Shown piece by piece: positions 1 through 8,725 of a stretch of 64,000 bases of DNA; the stretch's first letter is position 1; each line of letters opens with the position of its first letter. The notes under the pieces were generated by a model. The model was not told where the DNA came from. It did not search any database and saw only the letters and a list, made by a program, of their open reading frames with translations. Both the position numbers and the translations under genes were made by a program. This stretch comes from Mycobacterium sp. KBS0706 (GTDB lineage: Bacteria > Pseudomonadota > Alphaproteobacteria > DSM-16000 > Inquilinaceae): the NCBI RefSeq assembly GCF_005938675.2, contig NZ_VCCH02000043.1:1-64000 (forward strand), given 5' to 3'.

Positions 1-109
1 CATGGGGCCGCAATCCCGACGGAGCAGCCGGATCCTCCCGATGGCCAACGCGCCACTCGGCACGTGCGGTGCGGTCCTGGACGGCCCCAGCCTGCAGCAC
101 GACGTTCAT
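1..109 (-). CDS. Hypothetical protein, 5' end only (runs off the window)
   Basis: An open frame starts at 109 on the minus strand and stays open to the window edge (36 codons). It lies 46 nt downstream of the patatin stop codon and has an AGGAG sequence (116-120 on the plus strand) six nt before the ATG at 109, which is why that start is preferred over the ATG at 115. The visible N-terminus begins MNVVLQAGAVQDR and shows no signal peptide or recognisable motif. It would be a fourth gene of the minus-strand cluster. The call rests on the ribosome binding site and open frame alone. Confidence 0.3.
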   Translation of the reverse strand, partial: MNVVLQAGAVQDRTARAEWRVGHREDPAAPSGLRPH

Positions 110-155
110 CCGCATCTCCTGATCACGCGCTCCCGCGGGCCGGGCTCGGCGGCGG

Positions 156-1307
156 TCAGTAACCATGTCCATAAGGGAACCCCGCGGGGGCGGTGATACT
201 GACGGAATACCGGGATTGCAGCGCCGGGCCGAAATGGGTTCGCAATGCCGTGTCCGCGATCGCATAGCCCCAGTTGATCAGCTTTTCCTGAACGACATCG
301 GACAGCGCCTCGAGCCTGGTTGGCGTTTCCGCCAACGGCCTGGGATCGCGCCCTGTACATCCCAGTGGATCGGACGGGGCACCGTAGTCGGAGAATGCGG
401 TGCGGATTCCCCAATATGTCCCCGTCCGGTCATTCGCCTCGTATGCGTCGATAAGCTGACGTTTCCGGAGGCTTCGGACCTGGTTGTCGACGATGTTGAG
501 AATCCGAATGGAATGACGCATCCAGTCATGTGCTGGGGTCTCATCGGCCGCGATCTTCTGGCCGCCGTCGCTGACGAGAATTGTCTGATATCGCTTGAAT
601 GCGGCCTCCAGCCCGAGATTGTCGTACACGCCGCCGTCGCTCAACACCGCCTCGGTTTGGAATCCGGGTCCGAGATCGCCGACCGTGGACGGATCAACCG
701 GGTCACCGATCGGGACCGTCACCGGGGAGAGGACCGGCGGAAACGCGGATGAGGCCGCCACGGCGAGGGAGAGCTTCAGCGTCGGATTCCGGAACAATCC
801 AACGCGGTAATCCCCCATATACGGCCGGGAGAACCGCCACAGCGCTCCCGATTGCACATTCGTCGCGTTGATCACGAAGCGCGGGGCCTTGCCCGATCGA
901 TCATCGGGCAGATCGGAGAGCATTGCGCCCTCGAACAGCTCGTCGTCGTAGGATCGTGCAACGCGGTCGCCGATGGAGCCGGGCAGGAGAAGCCCGCCGA
1001 GGATGGCGCCGGCATCGACATCCGTGCGCGCCATCGCACGGATCTTGTCGACGACCAGATGCAGTCGCGTGGCCCGGCCGGAGGCGTCAAAGGCGAGGTC
1101 GTTCCAGCGCAGGGCAAGATAGCCCGCGGTGATCGAGCCGCCCGAGACGCTGGACACCCGTGCCAGCCGGGATAGCAATCCGGCCTCGTTCAGCCGGATC
1201 AGCGCGCCCAGATGGAAGACCATGGCGCGATAGCCGCCACCCGAAAGGCACAGCGCAATGCCCGGTTCGGGTTTGGCGTCGTCGTCGGCGAAAGAATTGT
1301 CGGTCAT
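156..1307 (-). CDS. Patatin-like phospholipase
   Basis: A 383-residue protein with the patatin layout: a glycine-rich oxyanion motif GGGYRA at residues 23-28, the nucleophile elbow SSVSGGS (Ser55) and the dyad aspartate in LSDGGVYDNLG in the second half. Patatins use a Ser-Asp dyad to hydrolyse acyl esters of membrane lipids. There is no signal peptide, so the enzyme is cytosolic or delivered by another route. It is the third gene of a minus-strand set after an M15-type peptidase and a membrane protein, with gaps of about 100 nt, so one transcript is possible but not tight coupling. No nucleotide cyclase that would mark a CBASS operon is in the window. Confidence 0.85.
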   Translation of the reverse strand: MTDNSFADDDAKPEPGIALCLSGGGYRAMVFHLGALIRLNEAGLLSRLARVSSVSGGSITAGYLALRWNDLAFDASGRATRLHLVVDKIRAMARTDVDAGAILGGLLLPGSIGDRVARSYDDELFEGAMLSDLPDDRSGKAPRFVINATNVQSGALWRFSRPYMGDYRVGLFRNPTLKLSLAVAASSAFPPVLSPVTVPIGDPVDPSTVGDLGPGFQTEAVLSDGGVYDNLGLEAAFKRYQTILVSDGGQKIAADETPAHDWMRHSIRILNIVDNQVRSLRKRQLIDAYEANDRTGTYWGIRTAFSDYGAPSDPLGCTGRDPRPLAETPTRLEALSDVVQEKLINWGYAIADTALRTHFGPALQSRYSVSITAPAGFPYGHGY

Positions 1308-1412
1308 GTTGGTGCACCCGTCAGTCGCTGGACTCGTGGGGCGATCGGCCGAGCCGCTGCGGAGCAGAGATCCGCAGCGAAGTTGATCGCGCCCGCATGG
1401 GTCGGATCCCGA

Positions 1413-2471
1413 TCAGATCACAAGCTTGAGATCGACCACCGCACCCACCGCGAAACTATGCGGTCCCCACTGTTTGGTGACTGTGACGTCGCCGGCCTTG
1501 CTGCCTTCCAGCACGACCGCGAGAGGCGTATCTATCGCGACCTCGCAACCGCCGTAATTTGGATATCGGCCGCGATCCCGCATGAAGAACCCGCGCAGGC
1601 CGGACAGCGAGGGGCCGTCGATCATGCCTGCGAGCGGTGTCTCAGGGCGAACACGCGGCAGGCCGTCGGGCCCCTGATCGATTTTATCGGGTCCGCAAAC
1701 GAAGATCTTGACTGGTCCAACCGCTCCTTCCGAGGAACGCGCCACGCTTACGGCCAGCCAGGCCTTGCCTTTCGCCGGCTGCGGCGCTGTCGTTGCCGGT
1801 GTCTTGACCTCGCGATAGCCGAGCGCGACGAGCAAATTGTTGACTCCCGCGCTGCCGCCGGCGATTACCAGCGCGGTAATGATCAGGCCCGGAACGTCTG
1901 CCGCATATGTACTGTTGGTCGAGGCATTGATCAGCGTCGTGATCAGATCCAGTTTGAATATCGAAACAATGATGTAAGCGGAGACGATCGATATCAGATG
2001 TCGGATTGCGCGGGGGTTGAATGTTTCGACAAACGGTCTCCAGTTAAATAGAACGGCCAATGCCGATTCCAGGATCACGGCCAATGCGAACAGCAAAGAA
2101 ATTGTTTCGAATGCAGAAAAATAGACTTTGCTTGATAGAGTTGTGGCGATGGGAGTGATTGATATTATAATTTCCTTTTGTGGTATATTTTCCGCTTGGT
2201 ATGTGAGTTTGTCTTCTTTGCCGGATGCAGATCTCATCGGCTGGTAGATGAGGTTAGATTTTGTGCTGTCGCTGGGGTCGGTCTGGATGGCGGTGGTGCC
2301 GAATTGTGGCGGGATCACGACCTTGATATCCTTTGCCGGACCTGCGACCACTCGTTCTTCACCCACACCGACGGAGATCTTTCCAGTCGTATTTTCCGTC
2401 TGCGCCCAAGAAGAAAGAGCATGGGATAGAACGAAGATAAATATTAATGTATTTAATATCGATTTCATCAT
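1413..2471 (-). CDS. Hypothetical signal-peptide-bearing membrane protein
   Basis: A 352-residue protein of no family I recognise. The start at 2471 gives MMKSILNTLIFIFVLSHA, a signal peptide ending near SSWAQ; the open frame extends further upstream, but that part looks untranslated. The exported N-terminal part (about residues 23-105) is rich in beta-type hydrophobic alternation. Three predicted membrane segments follow (around ETISLLFALAVILESAL, LISIVSAYIIVSIF and IITALVIAGGSAG), then a soluble C-terminal domain of about 120 residues. AT content and codon choice differ from the GC-rich catabolic genes to the right. Its position between a peptidase and a phospholipase suggests an envelope-related role. 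Confidence 0.7.
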   Translation of the reverse strand: MMKSILNTLIFIFVLSHALSSWAQTENTTGKISVGVGEERVVAGPAKDIKVVIPPQFGTTAIQTDPSDSTKSNLIYQPMRSASGKEDKLTYQAENIPQKEIIISITPIATTLSSKVYFSAFETISLLFALAVILESALAVLFNWRPFVETFNPRAIRHLISIVSAYIIVSIFKLDLITTLINASTNSTYAADVPGLIITALVIAGGSAGVNNLLVALGYREVKTPATTAPQPAKGKAWLAVSVARSSEGAVGPVKIFVCGPDKIDQGPDGLPRVRPETPLAGMIDGPSLSGLRGFFMRDRGRYPNYGGCEVAIDTPLAVVLEGSKAGDVTVTKQWGPHSFAVGAVVDLKLVI

Positions 2472-2578
2472 CACACTCTCTGTGATCTGCCGATAAAATA
2501 CTGAAAAGTTCAAAGTATCTTCACAGAGGCTGATCTTATGACGAAGTTTGGCATTTTTTTTGCTGGAAATGCCGATCG

Positions 2579-3160
2579 TCAAATCAGCCCGGATTGCTGC
2601 CATCTGGAGAGGAGGCTCCGCGAGACCTCGAAATGCATGGCGTCCTCGACGGGGAATGCCGCGCCCCAAAACCATCCCGCCGCGTTGAAATAGGCGGATA
2701 GAACGAGAAGCCCGCGCTGCGTAAATCCATCGCCCTGTGTGTCCAGACTGCCGGCGAGTTTGATATCTACGGCTGTCCCCCATGAATGATTGGACACATT
2801 GGGGCCGATCTTGATTGTCCCATTCTTCTGTTTGATCTTGGTGAATCGACAGCACAGCATCCCCTCCGTCTGCAGTATTGCATATAGAGCAGGTTGCTCG
2901 GCCTTGACCCGGAGGAAGATCGCCTCGATCGCATCAAGCGCCGGCTTGATGCCGGTCAGGGCGAATGGGCCGACGTTACGCGTCGCCAGGAGTTTCTTGA
3001 ATGGAGGGCTATTCGCGGTCGTGCATTTGCCATCCGGGCGATATTTGCCGTCGATGACCGGATGTCCGAAAAATCCGACCATGCCCTTGTTGTTGGCGGC
3101 TGTCAGGCCGAGATTGAATGTGCCGTGGGGTGGAACAGGAATTTTCTCAAGATAATTCAT
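2579..3160 (-). CDS. M15-type peptidase (D-Ala-D-Ala carboxypeptidase-like)
   Basis: A 193-residue protein with the metal-binding pattern of the M15/VanY-like superfamily: NHSWGTAVDI (His125, Asp132) and DAMHFEV (His176). Members cleave peptidoglycan cross-links or stem peptides, and many are phage or toxin-associated endolysins. No signal peptide is visible: the N-terminus reads MNYLEKIPVPPHG. The start at 3160 has AGGAA six nt upstream. It is first in the minus-strand set with the membrane protein and the patatin. A lysis, secretion or inter-bacterial role is possible but not shown. Confidence 0.75.
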   Translation of the reverse strand: MNYLEKIPVPPHGTFNLGLTAANNKGMVGFFGHPVIDGKYRPDGKCTTANSPPFKKLLATRNVGPFALTGIKPALDAIEAIFLRVKAEQPALYAILQTEGMLCCRFTKIKQKNGTIKIGPNVSNHSWGTAVDIKLAGSLDTQGDGFTQRGLLVLSAYFNAAGWFWGAAFPVEDAMHFEVSRSLLSRWQQSGLI

Positions 3161-3336
3161 AGTATTCCTACTTGATAGTCGGAAATCGCTTCAGAAAGAT
3201 CGGAAAGCTTCAATCAATCGGCCGAAAAGGCCAAGCCGGAAAAGTCGACCAGAATTCGGCCGATTATCTCATGACTGCTTATCTGTAGCAACCATAGGGA
3301 CGAATCTGTGTCGGGAGCAGCCGAATTGTCCGGTGG

Positions 3337-3356
3337 GCCGACACGTCGGTGTCGGC
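3337..3356. terminator. Hairpin in the 3161-3452 gap, possible terminator
   Basis: GCCGACAC, loop GTCG, GTGTCGGC: a perfect 8-bp stem in the 292-bp gap between the LacI stop (3453) and the M15 start (3160), downstream of the LacI gene. Neither side has a U-run, so intrinsic termination is uncertain. The rest of the gap holds a GGCC/GGCC stem near 3220 and no supportable gene; the M15 promoter should lie within 3161-3250. Confidence 0.35.
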
Positions 3357-3452
3357 AGTGAATGGAGCTATGCCGGGCCAGAGCCAGGACAGAATCGCGC
3401 CGTCGCCATCCACCTCCTCGCCGCCTTCCTCGCCAGTAAATGTCTGCGGACC

Positions 3453-4475
3453 CTAGCCTCGTTGGTCGGCACGCGGCGGCGGGCAAGGGCCCGAGGACCG
3501 GCGCTCGACGATCTTCGAGGCGATCAGGATGCGCTGCGGCGGGTCGTAGGGCGGCCGTCCCTGCCGGATCCGCTCGATCAGCAGGCGGACGGCGGCCGCG
3601 CCCATCTCGGCGCCATGGACCCGGACGGTGGTCAGCTGCGGCGAGATCTGCGTCGCCGCCACGAAGTCGCCGAAGCCGATCACGGAGACATCCTCGGGGA
3701 TGCGGTAGCCGAGCCTCAGCAGCTCCGACACCACCGTCACCGCCAGCCCGTCATGCGGGCAGAAGATGGCGGTGGGGTTGACGCCCTTGGCCTGCAGCGC
3801 CCGCAGCGCGCCGACGAAGCCGCCATTCTCCTCGAACCACATCTGGTGCAGCGACGCGTCCGGCACGACCTCGGTGACCTCGCGGATGCCGTGGTAGCGC
3901 TCCGTCCGCCCGCGATAGGCGGTCGCGCCATAGACGAAGGCGATGACGCGATGGCCGAGCCCCAGGAGATACTGCCCGATCGCCTGGCCGGCCTCGCGGT
4001 CGGTGCCCGACACCTGGTCGACCGGCTCGAGCGGCGAGATCCAGCCCATGCGCACCACCGGGATGTGCATGGCGTCGACCAGCTCGATCGTCTGCCGGTC
4101 ATGCGGCCCGACCACCAGCAGCCCGGCGCATTGCTTCGCGATCGAGGCGACGTGGTCGGGCGCGTGGGTCCATTGCAGCCGCAGCGGATAGCCCAGCCGG
4201 TGCGCCTCCTGCTGCACGCCGTTCTGCACCATCATCCGCAGCTCGCTGTTGACCAGGTCCATGTCGTAGCAGACGAAGCCGATGTCGCGCGGGCCGGCCT
4301 GCGCACCGGTATAGCCGAGCACTTCGGCCGCTTCCTCGACCCTACGGCGCGTCGCCTCGCTGACCCCGTCCTTGCCCGAGAGCGAGCGTGACACGGCGAA
4401 TTTCGACACGCCGACGCGGTCGGCGATCTGCTGCAGCGTCACCCGGCCGCCCCGTCGTTCAGCGCCCATCGCCAT
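3453..4475 (-). CDS. LacI-family transcriptional regulator
   Basis: A 340-residue LacI/GalR regulator: N-terminal helix-turn-helix (VTLQQIADRVGVSKFAVSRS, residues 12-31) with hinge helix, then a periplasmic-binding-protein-like effector domain. Family members usually repress an adjacent transport operon and are released by a sugar. It is divergent from the family-5 ABC/glycosidase operon starting at 4589, and palindromes lie between them (4532-4567). The start may be 4475 or 4469; no strong ribosome binding site separates them. The likely role is local repressor of the 4589-12636 operon; the effector is unknown. Confidence 0.9.
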   Translation of the reverse strand: MAMGAERRGGRVTLQQIADRVGVSKFAVSRSLSGKDGVSEATRRRVEEAAEVLGYTGAQAGPRDIGFVCYDMDLVNSELRMMVQNGVQQEAHRLGYPLRLQWTHAPDHVASIAKQCAGLLVVGPHDRQTIELVDAMHIPVVRMGWISPLEPVDQVSGTDREAGQAIGQYLLGLGHRVIAFVYGATAYRGRTERYHGIREVTEVVPDASLHQMWFEENGGFVGALRALQAKGVNPTAIFCPHDGLAVTVVSELLRLGYRIPEDVSVIGFGDFVAATQISPQLTTVRVHGAEMGAAAVRLLIERIRQGRPPYDPPQRILIASKIVERRSSGPCPPPRADQRG

Positions 4476-4531
4476 CCATCATCGAAAAAAGATCGAACAT
4501 AACGCTTTACCTAACAAAACCATACTGGAAC

Positions 4532-4567
4532 GCTACCGTTAGCCAAAGCAAGAGCTAATGCGTTAGC
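4532..4567. promoter_or_regulatory. Tandem palindromic LacI-type operator candidates
   Basis: Two inverted repeats share the half-site GCTA(A): GCTACCGTTAGC at 4532-4543 and GCTAATGCGTTAGC at 4554-4567, centres 22-23 bp apart. They lie between the LacI start and the transporter start at 4589; the second is only 21 bp from that ATG. Near-symmetry around a central CG-containing core is typical of LacI/GalR operators. Binding by the adjacent regulator is inferred from position. Confidence 0.6.
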
Positions 4568-4588
4568 CCTACTGGCTGGGAGGACACC

Positions 4589-6532
4589 ATGAGGGAAGAG
4601 CTGAAGGCGGCGCTGAGCCGTCGTGCCTTTCTCGCGGCCGGCTCCGCCGCGATCGCCATCCCGGTGCTGCCGGTCCGCGCCTTCGCCGGGGATGCCAAGG
4701 AAGCCGCGGTGCTGCAGGCGCTGGTCGACAAGGGCGACCTGCCGCCGCTCAAGGACCGGCTGCCGGAAAACCCGCTGGTGATCACGCCGGTCGACCGCGT
4801 CGGCACGCATGGCGGCGACTGGTCCCACGCGCTGGTCGGCGGCGGGTCGCTGTCGATGCTGGTGCGCTACCAGGGCTACGAGCCGCTGCTGCGCTACACG
4901 CCGGACTGGTCGGGGGTGACGCTGAACGTCGCCGAGGATTTTCAGGCCAGCCCGGATGCGCGCGAGTTCACGGTCCGGCTGCGCAAGGGGATGAAATGGT
5001 CGGACGGCCACCCCTTCACCACCGAGGACATCCGCTTCTGGTACGAGGACATCCTGCTGAACAAGGAGGTCGCCTTCATCGGCCAGGACCACTGGAAGTC
5101 CGGCGGCAAGCCGGCCCGGCTGGAGGTGGTGGACGCGCAGACCTTCAAGGTGATCTTCGACCGGCCGAGCGGCCTGTTCCCGCTGCAGATCGCCTGGGCC
5201 AATTCCGACCAGACCTGCAAGGCGCCGAAGCACTACCTGCAGCAGTTCCACCCCAAGCACAACCCGCAGGCCAATGAGCTGGCCAAGTCCCGCGGCTTCG
5301 AGAGCTGGATCCCGCTGTTCCAGTTCGAGGCCGGCTTCGCCAGCGACAACGACTATTTCCAGAACTCGAAGCGTCCGACCCTCACGGCCTGGAAGCTGAC
5401 CGTCGCGCCGGGGGAAAGCACCGAGCGGGCGATCGCCGAGCGCAACCCGTATTACTGGAAGGTCGACACCGCCGGGCAGCAGCTGCCCTATTTCGACCGC
5501 ATCGTCTACCAGATGGTGGCCGACCCCCAGGTCCTGCTGCTGAAGGTGCTGCAGGGCGAGATCGACATGATGGACCAGTACATCGCCACCCCGGCCAACA
5601 AGGCGGTGCTGTTCGACGGTCAGGAGAAGGGCGGCTACGGCTTCTACACGCTGACCTCGACCGAGGCCAACGAGATGGTCTTCATGCTCAACCTCAACCA
5701 TCCTGACGAAGTCAAGCGTACCCTGTTCCAGACCAAGGACTTCCGGGCGGCGCTGTCGATGGCGCTGGACCGGCAGGCGCTGATCGACACCGTCTTCATC
5801 GGCCAGGGCGCGCCGGCCCAGGCGTCGATCGAGACGGGCGATCCGCTGTATGTCGAGCGGCTGGCGACGCAGTACACCAGCTACGATCCGGATGGCGCCA
5901 ATGCGTCGCTGGACAAGATCATCCCGGACAAGGACGGCGACGGCTACCGGCTGGACAGCCAGGGCCGGCGGGTGTCGATCATCTTCGAGATCGACCAGTC
6001 GCGGACCACCTTCGTCGACATTTTCCAGCTCGCCATCCCGATGTTCCAGGCGGTCGGCATCGACGTGCAGATGAAGCCGATGGACCGGTCGCTGTGGGAG
6101 ACGCGGGTGCGGCAGGGGCGGGAGTTCGACGGCACCGCGCACAAGTTCGGCGGCAATTCCGGCATCCCGGCGATGCTCGACCCCCGCTATTTCCTGCCCT
6201 ACACGACCGAATCCTTCTACGCCAAGGGCTGGCAGCTCTGGTACCGCGACCGCACCAACCCGGATGCGATCGAGCCGCCGGAGGTGACGAAGAAGCAGTT
6301 CGATCTCTACGACCAGCTCAAGGCCACCGCGGATCCCGCGAAGCAGAACGAGCTGATGCGGCAGGTCCTCGAGCTGTGCGCCGACGCCTTCTACACCTTC
6401 GGTGTCACCTTGCCCGCCGACAGCTACGGCGTCGTCCGCAACGCCATGGTGAACGTCACCAGGTCCATGCCGAACTCCTTCGGCTGGCCGACGCCCGGCC
6501 CGACCCGGCCGGAGCAGTACTTCAAGGCCTGA
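4589..6532 (+). CDS. ABC transporter substrate-binding protein, family 5
   Basis: A 647-residue extracellular solute-binding protein of the family that captures peptides, nickel or oligosaccharides. The N-terminus carries a Tat-like signal (SRRAFLAAGSAAIAIPVLP) cleaved near RAFAGDA, implying export of a folded protein. The body has the family hallmark KWSDGHPFTTEDIRFWYEDI. At nearly 650 residues it is longer than DppA-type proteins and matches the long subgroup often found with glycoside hydrolases. The ATG at 4589 has GGGAGG at 4578-4583. It is the first gene of the operon with two permeases, a dual ATPase and a glycosidase, which points to an oligosaccharide or glycoside as ligand. Confidence 0.9.
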   Translation: MREELKAALSRRAFLAAGSAAIAIPVLPVRAFAGDAKEAAVLQALVDKGDLPPLKDRLPENPLVITPVDRVGTHGGDWSHALVGGGSLSMLVRYQGYEPLLRYTPDWSGVTLNVAEDFQASPDAREFTVRLRKGMKWSDGHPFTTEDIRFWYEDILLNKEVAFIGQDHWKSGGKPARLEVVDAQTFKVIFDRPSGLFPLQIAWANSDQTCKAPKHYLQQFHPKHNPQANELAKSRGFESWIPLFQFEAGFASDNDYFQNSKRPTLTAWKLTVAPGESTERAIAERNPYYWKVDTAGQQLPYFDRIVYQMVADPQVLLLKVLQGEIDMMDQYIATPANKAVLFDGQEKGGYGFYTLTSTEANEMVFMLNLNHPDEVKRTLFQTKDFRAALSMALDRQALIDTVFIGQGAPAQASIETGDPLYVERLATQYTSYDPDGANASLDKIIPDKDGDGYRLDSQGRRVSIIFEIDQSRTTFVDIFQLAIPMFQAVGIDVQMKPMDRSLWETRVRQGREFDGTAHKFGGNSGIPAMLDPRYFLPYTTESFYAKGWQLWYRDRTNPDAIEPPEVTKKQFDLYDQLKATADPAKQNELMRQVLELCADAFYTFGVTLPADSYGVVRNAMVNVTRSMPNSFGWPTPGPTRPEQYFKA

Positions 6533-6564
6533 TCCCCGCGCCGGCCGATCCGGGCCGGTCCCCC

Positions 6565-8688
6565 ATGACCACGCCGATGGACACGATGCCCGACACCTCG
6601 CAGCCGACCGCCCTCCGTACGTCCGACTGGTACCGGACCGCCACCCGCTGGACCCAGCTCACTCTGGCCGAGGACGACCCGGTCCGGTTCGACCCCGAGG
6701 TCTGGATCGACCTGTTCCGTCGCACCCGGTCGAACGCCACCTGCCTGTCGGCCGGCGGCTATATCGCCTATTACCCGAGCCAGGTGCCGCTGCATTATGT
6801 CAGCCGCTTCATCGGCGAGACCGATCCCTTCGGCACGCTGGTCGCCGGCGCCAGGTCGCTCGGCATGCATGTCATGGCCCGGGTCGACCCGCACGCCATC
6901 CACCAGGATGCGGCCGACGCCCATCCGGAATGGATCGCGGTCGACAAGGACGGCCGCCCGCGCCGGCACTGGGCCTATCCCGACGTCTGGGTCACCTGCG
7001 CCTATGGCGACTACAACAGCCGGTTCATGCCGCAAGTGGTCGAGGAGATCACCCGCAACTACGATATCGACGCCATCTTCGCCAATCGCTGGCAGGGCCA
7101 CGGCGTCTGCTACTGCGACAGCTGCCGCACCCGGTTCAAGGCGGAGTCCGGCCACGACCTGCCGCTGCAGCCCGACGCCAACGACCCGGTGTGGCAGGCC
7201 TGGGCGGCCTGGCGCCGCAAGGTGCTGACCGCCGTGGTGGCGCAGTGGGACGACGCGGTGAAGGCGATCCGGCCGCATGCCAGCTTCATCCCGAACATGA
7301 GCGGCTCCTCGCTGATGGAGTTCGACCTGTCGGTGATCCAGAAGCACTGCCCGTTCCTGGTGGTCGACCACCAGGGCCGGCGCGGGGTCGAGGTCGGCTG
7401 GTCGGCCGGGCGCAACGGCAAGCGCATCCGCGCCACCTTCCCGGACCGCCCGGTGCAGATGATCACTTCGATCGGGCCGGAGGAGGAGTATCGCTGGAAG
7501 GACGCGGTGACCTCGGGCGAGGAGATCGTACTGTGGATCAATGACGGCGCCGCGCACGGCATCCATCCGTGGTTCACCAAGTTCAACGGCGTCGTCTCCG
7601 ATACCCGCTGGGTCGAGCCGGTGGCCGATGCCTTCGCGGTGCATGCCGCGCTGGAGCCGGTGCTGGCGCCGATGAAGCCGGCGGCGGAGATCGCGGTGAT
7701 CGACCCGTCGACGACGCTGCGGCACTGGGCGCCGGAGAAGCGCCACGAGGCCGAGCGCCACGACCTCGGCTTCTACCATGCGCTGGTCGAGGCCCGGCTG
7801 CCCTTCGAGCTGCTGTCGGACCAGGTGATGACGGCCGAGGCGCTGGACCGGTTCAAGCTGCTGGTCCTGGCCAACGTCTCCTGCCTGTCCGACGCGCAAT
7901 GCGAGGTGATCCGCGCCTATGTCGGGCGCGGCGGCAGCATCGTCGCCGCCTATGAGACCTCGCTCAGGACCGAGACCGGCGAGAAGCGTCCGGAGTTCGG
8001 CCTGGCCGACGTGCTGGGCGTGACGCTGCAATCCGGCCCGCGCGGCATCGTCAAGAACAGCTATGTCGCCCTCAACGGCCGGCACCCGGTCAATGCCGGC
8101 TATGACGGCGCCGCCCGGGTCATCGGCGGCACCCGGCTGATCCACGTCGCCCCGGCGGCCGGCGCCGAGCAGCCCTTCCTCTATGTGCCGGACTTCCCGG
8201 ACCTGCCGATGGAGGAGGTCTATCCCCGCGAGGCGCCGCAGGGTGCCGCGGTGGTGGCGCGCGAGACCGGGGCTGGCGGCCGGTCGGTCTACATCCCCTG
8301 GAACATCGGCGAGATCTTCTGGGAGGTGCTGGCGCCCGACCATTCCCGGCTGATCGGCAACGCCGTGCGCTGGGCTTTGGGCCAGGCACCGCAGGTCACC
8401 GTCGAGGGGTCCGGCGTGGTCGACCTGGCCTTGCGCGAGGATGCCTCCGGCCTGGCGCTGACCATCGTCAACCTGACCAACCCGATGATGCTGAAGGGGC
8501 CGGTGCGGGAGGTGCTGCCGCTCGGCCCGCAGCGGGTCTCGATCGCCGTGCCGCCGGGCCGGTCGGTGGCCAGGGCGGCGCTGCTGGTGGCCGGACGGGA
8601 CGTCCCGGCGGTGCCGCAGGACGGCCGGGTGGTGATCGAGGTCCCGTCCATCGACCGGCTGGAGGTCGTGCACCTGACCTGGGGGTGA
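6565..8688 (+). CDS. GH42-like glycoside hydrolase with trimerisation-type domain
   Basis: A 707-residue protein. The N-terminal part (to about residue 330) looks like a TIM-barrel glycosidase of the hypothetical GHL6/GH42-like group: GGYIAYYPSQVPLHY, the acidic strand end NYDIDAIFANRW, and a cysteine cluster CYCDSC resembling the zinc-binding CxCxxC of GH42 beta-galactosidases. The middle (about 350-580) resembles the glutamine-amidotransferase-like trimerisation domain of GH42, and the C-terminus is a small beta domain. The ATG at 6565 is 32 nt after the binding-protein stop; the frame is open upstream but only as a shadow of that gene. No signal peptide: it probably acts on imported glycoside in the cytoplasm. 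Substrate unknown. Confidence 0.75.
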   Translation: MTTPMDTMPDTSQPTALRTSDWYRTATRWTQLTLAEDDPVRFDPEVWIDLFRRTRSNATCLSAGGYIAYYPSQVPLHYVSRFIGETDPFGTLVAGARSLGMHVMARVDPHAIHQDAADAHPEWIAVDKDGRPRRHWAYPDVWVTCAYGDYNSRFMPQVVEEITRNYDIDAIFANRWQGHGVCYCDSCRTRFKAESGHDLPLQPDANDPVWQAWAAWRRKVLTAVVAQWDDAVKAIRPHASFIPNMSGSSLMEFDLSVIQKHCPFLVVDHQGRRGVEVGWSAGRNGKRIRATFPDRPVQMITSIGPEEEYRWKDAVTSGEEIVLWINDGAAHGIHPWFTKFNGVVSDTRWVEPVADAFAVHAALEPVLAPMKPAAEIAVIDPSTTLRHWAPEKRHEAERHDLGFYHALVEARLPFELLSDQVMTAEALDRFKLLVLANVSCLSDAQCEVIRAYVGRGGSIVAAYETSLRTETGEKRPEFGLADVLGVTLQSGPRGIVKNSYVALNGRHPVNAGYDGAARVIGGTRLIHVAPAAGAEQPFLYVPDFPDLPMEEVYPREAPQGAAVVARETGAGGRSVYIPWNIGEIFWEVLAPDHSRLIGNAVRWALGQAPQVTVEGSGVVDLALREDASGLALTIVNLTNPMMLKGPVREVLPLGPQRVSIAVPPGRSVARAALLVAGRDVPAVPQDGRVVIEVPSIDRLEVVHLTWG

Positions 8689-8725
8689 GCGGAAAGGCGC
8701 CCGGCGGAGACAGGGGAGGAGACGG

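Noticed and set aside
156-1307. The patatin as a CBASS effector.
   Set aside because: No cyclic-oligonucleotide synthase, HORMA/TRIP13 or E1/E2-like gene is adjacent within the window.
6094-6564. An upstream extension of the glycosidase gene into the binding-protein gene.
   Set aside because: The frame is open, but it lies inside the coding region of the binding protein and reads as a shadow; the ATG at 6565 is the sensible start. The same reasoning shortened several other genes (for example 21009, 41687, 44421 and 45398).
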